NCBI RefSeq assembly: GCF_039532605.1
Contig: NZ_BAAARY010000007.1
Span: forward strand, 62,001-126,000
Length of the DNA stretch: 64,000 nt
Reading direction: 5' to 3'
From: Pilimelia columellifera
Lineage (GTDB): Bacteria > Actinomycetota > Actinomycetes > Mycobacteriales > Micromonosporaceae
Both the position numbers and the translations under genes were made by a program. Under the pieces are notes generated by a model. It did no database searches, was not told where the DNA came from, and saw only the letters and a list, made by a program, of their open reading frames with translations. This document shows, piece by piece, positions 1-9,822 of this stretch; position 1 is the first letter of the stretch, and each line of letters opens with the position of its first letter.

Positions 1-209
1 CGGAGCAGATCGTGCCCGGCGACGGTCGCTGTGCCGGCGTCCGGGCTGGTGAGAGTGGCGAGGATCCGCACCGCTGTCGTCTTGCCGGCGCCGTTCGGTC
101 CGAGCAGGCCGAGGACGGAACCGGTGGGCAACGCGAGATCGACGCCGGCCAGGGCGGTGGTGTCGCCGAAGCGTTTCACCAGGCCCTCGGCCAGGATGGC
201 GTGTGACAT
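1..209 (-). CDS. ABC transporter ATP-binding protein, N-terminal part (cut by window edge)
   Basis: The minus strand from the ATG at 209 encodes an ABC ATPase start. It has a Walker A motif GPNGAGKTT about 40 residues in, followed by the stretch VRILATLTSPDAG, which is typical of the DrrA (daunorubicin-resistance-type) exporter ATPases. About 70 residues are present before the window ends, so the signature motif, Walker B and partner permease lie outside. By family it should power export of a drug or lipid through an ABC-2 permease; the substrate cannot be read from here. Confidence 0.88.
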   Translation of the reverse strand, partial: MSHAILAEGLVKRFGDTTALAGVDLALPTGSVLGLLGPNGAGKTTAVRILATLTSPDAGTATVAGHDLL

Positions 210-284
210 GTGGTCGTCTTCCCGTGAGGCTGGCGGGGTCGGGCGAAGCCTGCCTCACGGGTCCGACATTTTCAGCGGGTTTCA

Positions 285-302
285 GCGGGCCACACTGCCC
301 GC
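285..302 (-). terminator. possible terminator after the enoyl-CoA hydratase gene
   Basis: A perfect 6-bp GC stem (285-290 with 297-302, 6-nt loop) starts 5 nt after the hydratase stop codon. There is no clear T-tract, which is common in high-GC actinobacteria. Confidence 0.35.
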
Positions 303-307
303 CACGG

Positions 308-1105
308 TCACCGTCCGGTGAAATTCGGCTTTCGCTTCTCCACGAACGCCGCCATGCCCTCGCGCTTGTCCTCGGTGGCGAACAGGGCCGCGAACAGCTG
401 ACCCTCCCAGACCAGACCCGATGCCAGGTCCATCTCCAGCCCGCCGTCGATGGCCAGCTTCGCCGCCCGGACCGCCTGCGCAGGGCCGTGGGCGTACGGC
501 TTCACCAGCGCCAACGCCGCCTCGTACACCTGCTCGGCCGGGACCACCCGGTCGGCCAGACCGATCGCCAGCGCCTCGGCGGCGTCCACCATCCGACCTG
601 AGAAGATCAGGTCCTTGGCCCGCGCCGGGCCGACCAGCCGGGCCAGCCGCTGGGTGCCGCCGGCGCCCGGGATCACGCCGAGTTTGATCTCCGGCTGGCC
701 GAGCTTGGCGTCCTCGGCCACCACCCGCCAGTCACACGCCAGCGCCAGCTCGCACCCGCCGCCGAGGGCGTATCCGGTGACCGCGGCGACGACCGGCTTG
801 GGGATCCGGGCCACCGCGTCGAAGGACGCCGACAGGGCGGCGACCCGCCCCGACATGTCGACGTACGACATGTCGGCCATCTCCTTGATGTCCGCGCCGG
901 CGGCGAAGACCTTCTCGCCGCCGTAGACGATCACAGCCCTGATCTCCGGGTCCGCGGTGGCCGCGCCGGCCGCCTCGCGCAGCTCGTCCTGCAACGCGGT
1001 GTTCAGGGCGTTCATCGGCGGCCGGTCCAGGCGGATCGTGCCGATCCCGTCCGCGACCTCCAACCGGACGAACTCCCCCTTATCGAACTGCGCCACCTGC
1101 GCCAC
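308..1105 (-). CDS. enoyl-CoA hydratase/isomerase family protein (crotonase fold)
   Basis: A 265-residue crotonase, the usual length. The oxyanion-hole motif AGADIKEM is near residue 70. Both catalytic glutamates of true hydratases are kept, in GGGCELALACD (about residue 113) and GQPEIKLGVIPGAGG (about 135), so hydration of 2-enoyl-CoA in beta-oxidation is plausible. The start is a GTG with GGAGG seven to ten bases upstream. It is divergent from the DUF6232 gene across 76 bp. The chain length used cannot be told from sequence. Confidence 0.9.
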   Translation of the reverse strand: MAQVAQFDKGEFVRLEVADGIGTIRLDRPPMNALNTALQDELREAAGAATADPEIRAVIVYGGEKVFAAGADIKEMADMSYVDMSGRVAALSASFDAVARIPKPVVAAVTGYALGGGCELALACDWRVVAEDAKLGQPEIKLGVIPGAGGTQRLARLVGPARAKDLIFSGRMVDAAEALAIGLADRVVPAEQVYEAALALVKPYAHGPAQAVRAAKLAIDGGLEMDLASGLVWEGQLFAALFATEDKREGMAAFVEKRKPNFTGR

Positions 1106-1181
1106 GCCTGCCTCCAGTCATCGACGATCGAGCCGCCCGTCAGCCTACGGCCACCGCCGATCGGGCCGGTAGCGTGAGGTC

Positions 1182-1667
1182 ATGCAGGAGTGGACGGGCC
1201 GCGACAGTCGGATCTACTACCGCGACCGTCACGTCGAGGTCTCCGCGGGCGCCGTCATCGTCGACGGGCGGGCCTACGCGTTGACCGAGCTGACCGAGGT
1301 GTGGCACCAGCGCGGCGCGCGCTCGTTCTCGGCGATCCTCCGGCGGGGGCTGCTCGGCGGCGCCCTACTGGTCCCGTTGACGCTCGCGGTGGTCGGGGTC
1401 GCCGTCGCCCTGTCGATGCGGCTGTCGGTGCTGGCCACGGTGACCGTGGTGCTCGCCGCGATCGTTGTCGGACTGGCCACCGGCCCGGTGGCCGACCTGC
1501 TGCTGGAATGGATGGACCGGTCGTACGCGCGCGGGTCCCGGGAGATGCAGCTGTGGGCCCGGTGGCGCGGCGAATCGGTGCTCCTGCTGAGCACCGGCGA
1601 CCGCCTCCGGTTCGGCAAGATCTACCGCGCCCTGCAACGCGCCATGGAACAACCCCACCTCACCTGA
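1182..1667 (+). CDS. DUF6232 family small membrane protein
   Basis: A 161-residue protein. A soluble N-terminus (about 1-55) contains the phrase ITVDGRAYAL-like VIVDGRAYALTELTEVW, as in DUF6232 proteins. Two adjacent hydrophobic segments follow at about 63-85 and 86-108, then a basic cytoplasmic tail. The ATG has GTGAGGT just upstream. Function is unknown; the family is common in actinomycetes, often as single genes. The assignment rests on the characteristic N-terminal strand pattern and the paired membrane segments. Confidence 0.75.
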   Translation: MQEWTGRDSRIYYRDRHVEVSAGAVIVDGRAYALTELTEVWHQRGARSFSAILRRGLLGGALLVPLTLAVVGVAVALSMRLSVLATVTVVLAAIVVGLATGPVADLLLEWMDRSYARGSREMQLWARWRGESVLLLSTGDRLRFGKIYRALQRAMEQPHLT

Positions 1668-1677
1668 GGACCCGGGG

Positions 1678-2574
1678 TCAGCGGGCGCGGGCGGTGAAGC
1701 GGTCGCCGGCCAGGTCCAGACGCAGGGGCAGGCCGAAGGTCGCCGACAGGGCGTCGTCGGTGAGAGTGGCCCGCAGCGGGCCCTGCGCGACCACCGCGCC
1801 CTGCCGCAACAGCAGGGCATGGGTGAAGCCCGGCGGGATCTCCTCGACGTGGTGGGTCACCAGCACCATCGCCGGCGCCAACGGGTCGGCGGCGAGCCTG
1901 GCCAGACGGGCGACAAGCTGCTCGCGTCCGGCCAGGTCGAGACCGGCGGCGGGCTCGTCGAGCAGCAGCAGCTCGGGGTCGGTCATGAGAGCCCGGGCGA
2001 TCTGCACCCGCTTACGCTCGCCCTCGGAAAGGGTGCCGTAGGGGCGGTCAGCCAGATCAAGCACGTCCAGCTGCGCCAGAAGGCCACAGGCCCGGTCCTC
2101 GTCCACAGCGTCGTAGCCCTCGCGGAACCGGCCGACAACCGACCAGGCCGCGGTCAGGACGATGTCGTGCACGCGCTCGTCGGCGGGCAGCCGATCGGCG
2201 AGCGCCACTGTGGACAGACCAACCCGGGCGCGCAGGACGGCCAGGTCGGTGGCGCCGACCCGGTCGCCGAGGATCGTCACGCTGCCGCTGGTGGGGTGGC
2301 TGCGGGCCGCGGCGAGGTTGAGCAGGGTGGTCTTTCCCGCGCCGTTCGGCCCCAGAACCACCCAACGCTGGTCGTGTTCGACCCGCCAGGTGATCTCGCG
2401 CAGCAACGACTGCCCACCACGGCGGACGGTGACACCCGCCACATCGAGCGCTGACCCACCGGCCGTCGCTTGATCGACGGCCGACGGAGGAATCGACGGG
2501 GCCACCGTCGCAGCGGTCCGCTGGGGCGCTACGACGGTAGGAGCGTCAGGCAAGGACTGTCCGGCGAATGGCAC
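1678..2574 (-). CDS. ABC transporter ATP-binding protein
   Basis: A single ATPase domain of about 250 residues, with Walker A GPNGAGKTT, signature LSEGERKRVQIARAL, Walker B LLLLDEPAAGLD and the switch His in VTHHVEE. No membrane domain is present and no permease lies nearby, so the partner is unknown; stand-alone ATPases of this type also occur in metal-related operons. The start is uncertain. The frame stays open far upstream with no ATG, the GTG at 2574 is the first start after the gdh stop (60 bp gap), and the domain itself begins near 2450. It is probably cotranscribed with gdh. Confidence 0.85.
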   Translation of the reverse strand: MPFAGQSLPDAPTVVAPQRTAATVAPSIPPSAVDQATAGGSALDVAGVTVRRGGQSLLREITWRVEHDQRWVVLGPNGAGKTTLLNLAAARSHPTSGSVTILGDRVGATDLAVLRARVGLSTVALADRLPADERVHDIVLTAAWSVVGRFREGYDAVDEDRACGLLAQLDVLDLADRPYGTLSEGERKRVQIARALMTDPELLLLDEPAAGLDLAGREQLVARLARLAADPLAPAMVLVTHHVEEIPPGFTHALLLRQGAVVAQGPLRATLTDDALSATFGLPLRLDLAGDRFTARAR

Positions 2575-2633
2575 CGGAACATGTAACCACGGCCACACCG
2601 TCGGTGGAATGCCGGCCGTCCACCCGTCATGGC

Positions 2634-5600
2634 TCAGGATGCCGCCGAGGTACGCACCAGAGTACGGATCTGCCGCAGCAGCACCGAGAGCGCGGCCAGG
2701 TCGGCCTGCGACTCGGCGAACTCGTCGACGGCGTTCCGCGTCCGGGTGATCACTGTGGCGTTGGCGTCCTCCCACTGGCGGACCCGATCGTCCGGCGAGG
2801 CGTCCGGCGGAGTCGCCGCCAGCACTTCGGCGGTGAGCCCGGCGACCGCGGCGTACAGGTCGTACCGCAGCGCCATCCGGGCCAGGGTCTGCCAGCGGTC
2901 GTTGCGCGGCAGGGCGGAGATCCGCGACAGCAGGTCGTCGACCCGGAAGTGCTCGGAGAGCACGAAGTAGACGCCGGCCACCTCCTCCACCCCGCGACCG
3001 GTGGCCGAAGCCAGCTCGACGACGTCCAGCAGGCCGAAGCTGTAGACCAGGCGGGTCGACAGGTAGGCCAGCGACCCGGGAATACCGCTGCCCACCAACT
3101 GGGAGGCGTGACCGCGAAGCGCCTCCTGCTCGGTGCCGCGGAATAGCTCGTCGAGCTTGGGCAGCAGCTGCGACACGCCGCCGCGCAGCCGGCCGATCTC
3201 GGTGGCCACGTCCAACGGCGAGGGTCGCGACGACACCAGCCAGCGGACCGCCCGGTCGAGCAGCCGGCGTGACTCCAGGTACAGCGCGGTCTGCGCGTCG
3301 GTGGAGACCTGGTTGTCGTGGTCCTCGACGTGCTGCCACAGCTCGCGGAAACCGAAGACGTCCCGGACGACCACGTAGGCGCGCATCACGTCCGCCGGCG
3401 ACGCCCCGGTCTCCTCGACCGCCCGGTAGACGAACGAGATGCCGCCACGGTTGACGACCTCGTTGACCAGCTGGGTCGTGATGATCTCGCGGCGCAGCCG
3501 GTGGCCGGTCATCCGGTCGGCGAACCGCTTGCGCATCGGGGTCGGGAAGTACTCGCTGAGCACCTCGCTGGTCCAGCCGTCGTCGGGCAGGTCGGAGGCG
3601 AGGATCTCCTCCTCCAGAGCGATCTTGACGAAGGCGAGGAGCACCGAGAACTCCGGGACGGTCAGACCGCGACCGGCCTCGCCACGCACCCGCAGCTCGT
3701 CGTCGGAGGGCAGCGACTCCAACGCCCGGTCGACGTGACCCGACAGCTCCAGGTCCGTGATGATCCGACGGTGCACCGGGAGCAACGACAGCGCCTGGGC
3801 GTCGGCGTTGCCGAGCGCCCGCGCCTGGTCGTAGTTGTCCTGCAGAACCAGCTCGGCGACCTCGTCGGTCATCTCCGCCAGCAGGGTGTCCCGCTCGGCG
3901 ACGGTCAGCTCCCCGTCGGCCACCGCCGAGCCCATCAGGATCTTGATGTTCACCTCGTGGTCGGAGCAGTCCACCCCGGCCGAGTTGTCGATGAAGTCGG
4001 TGAAGATCCGGCCGCCCCGGGCGGCGTGCTCGATCCGGCCGCGCTGGGTCAGGCCCAGGTTCCCGCCCTCGCCGACGACCTTGACCCGGAGGTCCGCGCC
4101 GTTGACCCGGATCGCGTCGTTGGCCTTGTCGCCGACGTCGTGGTGGGACTCGCCGGCGGCCTTGACGTACGTGCCGATGCCGCCGTTCCACAACAGGTCG
4201 ACCGGCGCGGAGAGGATCGCCCGCATCAACTCCGCCGGGGTTACCGTGACGACGGTCTCGTCCAGGCCGAGCGCCCCACGGATCTGGGGGCTCAGGTTGA
4301 TCGCCTTGGCGGTGCGGGGGAACACGCCGCCGCCCGCGGAGATCAGCTCGGCGTTGTAGTCGGCCCAGGACGAGCGCGGCAGGGAGAACAGCCGCCGCCG
4401 TTCGACGAACGACACCGCCGCGTCAGGGTTCGGGTCGATGAAGATGTGCCGGTGGTCGAAGGCCGCGATCAGCCGGATGTGCTCCGACAGCAGCATCCCG
4501 TTACCGAAGACGTCGCCGGACATGTCGCCGACCCCGACCACGGTGAAGTTCTGGGTCTGGGTGTCCACGCCCAGATCCCGGAAGTGCCGCTTGACCGACT
4601 CCCACGCGCCCCGGGCGGTGATGCCCATGCCCTTGTGGTCGTAGCCGGCCGACCCTCCGGAGGCGAACGCGTCGCCCATCCAGAAGTTGTAGTTGAGCGA
4701 GATCTCATTGGCGATGTCCGAGAACGTCGCCGTGCCCTTGTCGGCGGCCACCACCAGGTACGGGTCGTCGGCGTCGTGGCGGACCACGTCCGGCGGCGGG
4801 ACGACCTCCCCGGCGACGATGTTGTCGGTGATGTCGAGCATCGCGGCGATGAACTGCCGGTAGCAGGTCACCGCCTCGTCGCGGTCGCCCGGCAACTGCT
4901 TGAGCACGAAGCCGCCCTTGGCGCCCACCGGCACGATGACGGCGTTCTTGACCATCTGCGCCTTGACCAGGCCCAGGACCTCGGTACGGAAGTCCTCCCG
5001 CCGGTCGGACCAGCGCAGCCCGCCGCGAGCCACCGCGCCGAAACGCAGGTGCACCCCCTCGAACCGGGGCGAGTACACGAAGATCTCGTACTTCGGGCGG
5101 GGCGCCGGCAGGTCCGGGATGGCCTGCGGGTCCAGCTTGAACGACACGTACGGTTTCGGCCGACCGCCGTCGGCCACCGAGGCGCGCTGGTAGAAGCTGG
5201 TGCGTAGGGTCGCCTGGATCAGCGTGAGGTAGGAGCGCAGGATGCGGTCCTGGTCGAGGCTGGTGACATCGTCGAGCTCCAACGAGATCGTCGTGGCGAT
5301 GTCCCGTGCCAGGTGGGCACGGCCGGCGGGCGCCTTCACGTCCGGCGCGAACCGGGCCTCGAACAACCGGACCAGCAGCCGGGCTATCTGCGGGTAGGCG
5401 ATGAACGTCTGCTCCATGTACTCCTGCGAGAAGACCGTCCCGGCCTGCCGCAGGTACTTGGCGTACGCCCGCAGCACCACGACCTGACGCCAGGTGAGGC
5501 CGGCGCGCAGGACCAGCTCGTTGAAACCGTCCACCTCAGCCTCGCCACGCCAGGTGGCGGCGAAGGCGTTCTCGACCTGCGGGCGGACCTCCGGCAGCGC

Positions 5601-7538
5601 CCGGTGCCCGACCGGCAGCTGGAGCCCGAAGTCGTACAGGTAGATCGTGCCGTCCTCGCGGTTGATCTCGTACGGGTGCTCGTCGGCGACCCGCACCCCC
5701 AGCGAGTGCAGCACCGGAAGCACCGCCGACAGCAGCATCGGCTCGCCGTACCGGTAGACCTTGAAACGGACGTTCTCCTCGTCCTTGCGCTTGCGGAACA
5801 GGTGCATCTCAAGCTGGCCGGGATCGTCGAGCAGCTCCAGCTTGGCCAGGTCCTGGCCGGCCTCGAACGGGTTGTGCTCGTCCTTGTACGCCTCGCTGAG
5901 CGCCGGCAGGTACCGGGCGTACAGCCGGCGGGCCGGACCCTCGCCGAACTTGGTCTCCAGACCGATCCGGAAGTCGTCCCACCAGGCCCGGGTGGCCTGG
6001 TCCAGCTCCTCGGCCAGGGCATGCGCGTCGATGTCACGGGGCGGATTCGCCGGGTCGGTCCGGACGATGAAGTGGACCCGGGCCAGGATCGACTCGCTGA
6101 CCCTGGTGGTGTAGTCGAGCCCGACGCCGTTGAGGCCGCGTTGCAGGATGGTCTGCATCTTGAGCCGGTTCGCGGTGGTGAACCGGTCCCGCGGCAGGTA
6201 GATGAGACAGGAGATGAACCGGCCGTAGGCGTCCTTGCGCAGGAACAGCCGCAGCTGCCGACGGCCTGCCATCCGCAGCACGCCGATCACGGTCTGGTAC
6301 AGCTCGTCGGTGCGGGCGTGGAACAGCTCGTCGCGAGGGTAGCTCTCCAGGATCTCCATGAGGTCGCGGCCCGAATGGCTGCGCGGGGAGAGCCCGGACC
6401 GGTCGAAGACCTCGGCGACCTTGCGTCGGACCACCGGCAGCTCACGGACGCTGGTGCGGTACGCCGCCGACGAGAACAGGCCCAGGAAGCGGCGCTCGCC
6501 GACGACCTCACCCTGTTCATCGAAGATCTTGAAACCGATGTAGTCGAGGTAGGCGTCCCGGTGCACCGTCGACTTCGCGTTGGCCTTGGTGATGGTGAGC
6601 AGCCGCTTCTCCAGCGCCTTCGCGTAGGCCTCCGGGGTCATCGACGACAACACCCGGGGCGCGTTCTGGTCGGCCCGCAGGATGCCCAGGCCGGTGCCCA
6701 GGACCGCTTCGAGCAGCAGCTCGGGACGGCCGTCCGCCCCAGCGGCCTCGACCAGCCGGTACTCGCGGTAGCCGAGGAACGTGAAGTGGTCGGAGGCGAG
6801 CCACCGCAGCAGTTCGATCGAGTCGGTGATGTCCTTGCGGGGCACCGGTAACGAGGCGCCCTCCAGGAACTCCGCAAGCGCTCTGGCCCGCTCGTTCATC
6901 CGCGGCCAGTCCTCGACGGCCTCCCGCACGTCGGTGAGCACCCCGATGAGATCCTGACGCAGCTGGCGCTCGGCGTCGGCGTCGTGCAGGGGATCGATCT
7001 CGACCCGGATCCAGCTCTCGATGAGGTCCGCGTCGGTGGCGTCGTCCGGGTCGACCCTGGGGCGCAGCTCGGTGAGCTGGCCCATCGGCTCGCGACGCAG
7101 CACGACCAGCGGGTGAACAAGGAGCCGCACGTCGAGCCGGCGGACCGACAGCGCGGCGGTGAGCGAGTCGACCAGAAACGGCATGTCGTCGGTGACGATC
7201 TCCACGGCGGCGGGCTGGGAGCTGTCCGTCGGCGGGGTCAGTTCCAGCTTCAACTCGCCGGGGACCCGCTGGGCGGCCAGGTCGCGGTGGTCACGCACCG
7301 CCGCCAGCAGCGACGCGGGCGGGCGGCCGACGAGATCCTCGTCCGGCGCGAACCGCCAGTAGTGCTCGACCAACGCCCGCTCGGTGTCGTCGGCCGCCAA
7401 CGCCACCGCGGCGGCGATCTGGTCCTGCGCGGTCGGCGCGGCGGTCGGCGGCGAACCGCCCGGCTGTCCGGTACCGACCTCGGCGGGCGACTGCTCACCG
7501 CTGCGCATGTCGACGCCTGTGCCGCCCTGCCGATCCAT
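2634..7538 (-). CDS. gdh: NAD-specific glutamate dehydrogenase, giant (GDH180-type)
   Basis: The protein is about 1634 residues, matching the 180-kDa NAD-dependent glutamate dehydrogenases of Streptomyces and mycobacteria that deaminate glutamate to 2-oxoglutarate. A long N-terminal regulatory region with ACT-like segments precedes the catalytic core near residues 750-1200. The core includes ARGGLRWSDRREDFRTEVLG, the lysine motif KGGFVLKQLPG, and the dinucleotide-binding stretch GVGDMSGDVFGNGMLLS. I chose the ATG at 7538, 13 codons inside the longest frame, because GAGGGGAG lies 8-9 bases before it. The downstream ABC ATPase follows on the same strand. Confidence 0.95.
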   Translation of the reverse strand: MDRQGGTGVDMRSGEQSPAEVGTGQPGGSPPTAAPTAQDQIAAAVALAADDTERALVEHYWRFAPDEDLVGRPPASLLAAVRDHRDLAAQRVPGELKLELTPPTDSSQPAAVEIVTDDMPFLVDSLTAALSVRRLDVRLLVHPLVVLRREPMGQLTELRPRVDPDDATDADLIESWIRVEIDPLHDADAERQLRQDLIGVLTDVREAVEDWPRMNERARALAEFLEGASLPVPRKDITDSIELLRWLASDHFTFLGYREYRLVEAAGADGRPELLLEAVLGTGLGILRADQNAPRVLSSMTPEAYAKALEKRLLTITKANAKSTVHRDAYLDYIGFKIFDEQGEVVGERRFLGLFSSAAYRTSVRELPVVRRKVAEVFDRSGLSPRSHSGRDLMEILESYPRDELFHARTDELYQTVIGVLRMAGRRQLRLFLRKDAYGRFISCLIYLPRDRFTTANRLKMQTILQRGLNGVGLDYTTRVSESILARVHFIVRTDPANPPRDIDAHALAEELDQATRAWWDDFRIGLETKFGEGPARRLYARYLPALSEAYKDEHNPFEAGQDLAKLELLDDPGQLEMHLFRKRKDEENVRFKVYRYGEPMLLSAVLPVLHSLGVRVADEHPYEINREDGTIYLYDFGLQLPVGHRALPEVRPQVENAFAATWRGEAEVDGFNELVLRAGLTWRQVVVLRAYAKYLRQAGTVFSQEYMEQTFIAYPQIARLLVRLFEARFAPDVKAPAGRAHLARDIATTISLELDDVTSLDQDRILRSYLTLIQATLRTSFYQRASVADGGRPKPYVSFKLDPQAIPDLPAPRPKYEIFVYSPRFEGVHLRFGAVARGGLRWSDRREDFRTEVLGLVKAQMVKNAVIVPVGAKGGFVLKQLPGDRDEAVTCYRQFIAAMLDITDNIVAGEVVPPPDVVRHDADDPYLVVAADKGTATFSDIANEISLNYNFWMGDAFASGGSAGYDHKGMGITARGAWESVKRHFRDLGVDTQTQNFTVVGVGDMSGDVFGNGMLLSEHIRLIAAFDHRHIFIDPNPDAAVSFVERRRLFSLPRSSWADYNAELISAGGGVFPRTAKAINLSPQIRGALGLDETVVTVTPAELMRAILSAPVDLLWNGGIGTYVKAAGESHHDVGDKANDAIRVNGADLRVKVVGEGGNLGLTQRGRIEHAARGGRIFTDFIDNSAGVDCSDHEVNIKILMGSAVADGELTVAERDTLLAEMTDEVAELVLQDNYDQARALGNADAQALSLLPVHRRIITDLELSGHVDRALESLPSDDELRVRGEAGRGLTVPEFSVLLAFVKIALEEEILASDLPDDGWTSEVLSEYFPTPMRKRFADRMTGHRLRREIITTQLVNEVVNRGGISFVYRAVEETGASPADVMRAYVVVRDVFGFRELWQHVEDHDNQVSTDAQTALYLESRRLLDRAVRWLVSSRPSPLDVATEIGRLRGGVSQLLPKLDELFRGTEQEALRGHASQLVGSGIPGSLAYLSTRLVYSFGLLDVVELASATGRGVEEVAGVYFVLSEHFRVDDLLSRISALPRNDRWQTLARMALRYDLYAAVAGLTAEVLAATPPDASPDDRVRQWEDANATVITRTRNAVDEFAESQADLAALSVLLRQIRTLVRTSAAS

Positions 7539-7731
7539 GGAATGCCACTCCCCTCGCCCGCTGCCTCGCGGGCCCACGTCCTCATAGCCTAGGCCGTGCG
7601 ATTTGTGTCACCGAACCGCCCACGCACGCGTGCTGTCAACTTTCCGACAACACCGAGGAGCATGCTTGATTGGCACGGTTTGCTGAACCGACGGGCTCCA
7701 CGCTGCCGGGCCCGCGACCGGAGGTGTCACG

Positions 7732-9714
7732 ATGCGTCCCCTGCCCGGACCGACCCGAGCGCTCGGCGCTCTGGCCGTCCTGCTCACCGCCGCCGGCGGC
7801 CTCGCCGGCTGCTCCACGGACTCGCCGGACCCGACGCTCGCCGCGTTCCTGGACGGCTGGCGCTCCGGCGCCCTCGACAAGGTCGGATTCGTCAGCCCCG
7901 CCGGCGAGAAGCTGGCCGCCGCCGATGTGCTCGCCCAACTCAAGCAGGTGTCGGGGGAGCTGAAGGACATCCCGCCGGCGCTGACCCGCTCCGGGCGGAC
8001 CAAGGCCAACGACCGGGCCGCCGAGTACACCGTCGACGTCGACTGGACGCTGCCGGGCGGCGCTCGGTGGAAGTACCCGACGACGGTCAAACTGTCCCGC
8101 AAGAACGACGCCTGGGTGGTGGTCTGGGAACCCGCCGTGGTCGAGCCGCAGCTCACCGCGGACGACGCGCTGGCGGTCGAGCGGCTGACGGCCGCCCGCG
8201 GGCCGATCCTCGACGCCACCGGACGTCCGCTGGTCGCCGCGCGGCCGGTCGTCGTGGTCGGGGTGCAGCCGCGGCTGGCGACGAACGTGCCGACCCTGAC
8301 CGCCGCCATGGCCGCGGCGTTCAAGGTGGCCGGAATTGCCGTCGACCTCGCCGACCTGCCAGCGCGCCTCGCCGCGGCCGATCCCGACGCGTTCGTCGAG
8401 GTCGTCTCGCTGCGGGAGCCGGACTACCAGAAGATCCGCCAGCGGCTCCAGCCGCTGGCGGGCACAGTGTTCCGCGAGGAGACCCGCCAGCTGGCCGCGA
8501 CCCGCACCTTCGCCAGGGCGCTGCTGGGCACCGTCGACCCGGTCCAGCGCGACGACATGGCCGCCCGCCCGAACGTCTATCAGCTGGGCGATCAGGTCGG
8601 GCACGGCGGCATCCAGGGCCGCTACGAGGACCGGCTCCGCGGGACAGTCGGGCAGCGCGTCCTCATCGCCAGCAAGACGCCGGACGGCGCCACCCAGAGC
8701 CGCGAGATCCACCGGATCGAGGCGGTTCCGGGGCAACCGGTGAAGACGACGCTGGACGTGCCCACCCAGGGGGCGGCCGAGGCGGCGCTGACCGGTCAGG
8801 CCCGCCGCGCCGCCGTGGTCGCGGTCCGGGTGAGCGACGGGGTGGTGCTCGCGGCCGCCAACGGCCCCGGGGGCGGCGGCGAGAACCTGGCCTTCACTGC
8901 CCAGGTCCCGCCCGGCTCCACCTTCAAGATGGTGAGCGCCCTGGGGCTGCTGGACCGCAGCGCCGTCAGCCTCAACGGGCCGGTCAACTGCCCGAAGACC
9001 TACACGGTCGACGGGCGGACGTTCAGCAACGCGAACAAGTTCGCCCTGGGCTCGGCGCCCTTCCGCGTCGATTTCGCCAAATCCTGCAACACCGCCTTCG
9101 CCGCGCTGGCCCCCAAACTCGGTCCGGAGGGGCTGGCCGCCGCCGGGGCAAACCTGGGCCTGGGCGGGGCCTGGCCGATGGGCGTCGATACGTTCGCCGG
9201 TCGGGTATCGACCGGCGGCTCCAACGCCGAACGAGCCGCGGCGGCGTTCGGTCAGGGGACCACCGTGGTCAGCCCGCTGGCGATGGCGGTGGCCACCGGA
9301 ACCGTCGCCCGGGGCGGCTGGAAGCCGCCGTCGGTGCTGCTGGATCCGGCGCCGGGCGCGGCGGCGCCGCCGACGCCCACCCCGGCCGGTCCCGGGGCGT
9401 CCACACCAGCGGACATTCCGGCCTCGGCGGCTCCCGCGCCGGCGGCGCTACGCGCCACCTCCATCGGCCCGCTGCACACCATGATGCGGGAGGTCGTCAC
9501 CAAGGGCACCGCCCTGGCGTTACGGGACCTGCCCGGCGGCCCGGTGCATGCCAAGACGGGCACCGCCGAGTACGACAACAATCCCGCGCACACCCACGCC
9601 TGGGTGATCGGCTGGCAGGGCGACGTGGCGTTCGCGGTCTTCGTCGAGAACGGGGGCGCCAGCAGCGCCACCGCGGTCCCGATCACGGCGAAATTCCTGC
9701 GGGCCCTGCGCTGA
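7732..9714 (+). CDS. penicillin-binding protein with MecA-N-like domain (D,D-transpeptidase), lipoprotein-type
   Basis: A 660-residue peptidoglycan transpeptidase. It begins with a signal peptide ending in the lipobox LAGC (Cys about residue 26), so the mature protein is probably lipid-anchored. An NTF2-like MecA_N domain follows (about 30-145), then a PBP dimerisation domain (about 155-330) and a transpeptidase domain with STFK (Ser396), SCN (Ser451) and KTG (Lys608). This is the low-affinity class B architecture of PBP2a and actinobacterial PbpA-like proteins. GGAGGTG precedes the ATG. A Pro/Ala-rich insert near residues 540-575 lies before the KTG motif. Reduced beta-lactam affinity is possible but not shown. 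Confidence 0.93.
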   Translation: MRPLPGPTRALGALAVLLTAAGGLAGCSTDSPDPTLAAFLDGWRSGALDKVGFVSPAGEKLAAADVLAQLKQVSGELKDIPPALTRSGRTKANDRAAEYTVDVDWTLPGGARWKYPTTVKLSRKNDAWVVVWEPAVVEPQLTADDALAVERLTAARGPILDATGRPLVAARPVVVVGVQPRLATNVPTLTAAMAAAFKVAGIAVDLADLPARLAAADPDAFVEVVSLREPDYQKIRQRLQPLAGTVFREETRQLAATRTFARALLGTVDPVQRDDMAARPNVYQLGDQVGHGGIQGRYEDRLRGTVGQRVLIASKTPDGATQSREIHRIEAVPGQPVKTTLDVPTQGAAEAALTGQARRAAVVAVRVSDGVVLAAANGPGGGGENLAFTAQVPPGSTFKMVSALGLLDRSAVSLNGPVNCPKTYTVDGRTFSNANKFALGSAPFRVDFAKSCNTAFAALAPKLGPEGLAAAGANLGLGGAWPMGVDTFAGRVSTGGSNAERAAAAFGQGTTVVSPLAMAVATGTVARGGWKPPSVLLDPAPGAAAPPTPTPAGPGASTPADIPASAAPAPAALRATSIGPLHTMMREVVTKGTALALRDLPGGPVHAKTGTAEYDNNPAHTHAWVIGWQGDVAFAVFVENGGASSATAVPITAKFLRALR

Positions 9715-9822
9715 CACCGACCCACTCTGGGCGTTTGCGGGAAGGCTGACCGGGTATTAGACAGAGTTTGATGTCGTTCTTGACAAATTGCCATAGAACG
9801 GGCCTCGGCACGGGGGTGGGGT

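Noticed and set aside
2575..4191. N-terminal extension of the ABC ATPase frame into gdh
   Set aside because: It is the out-of-frame reading of gdh codons with no start codon or domain.
3318..6851. Long plus-strand open frames antisense to the glutamate dehydrogenase gene
   Set aside because: Shadows of a GC-rich gene: their third-position bias is opposite to real genes, and they are rich in Arg, Val, Gly and His with no family motif.
9776..9822. TTGACA at 9780-9785 before the GAF/PAS kinase
   Set aside because: No -10-like hexamer at 16-19 bp, so it cannot be called a promoter.
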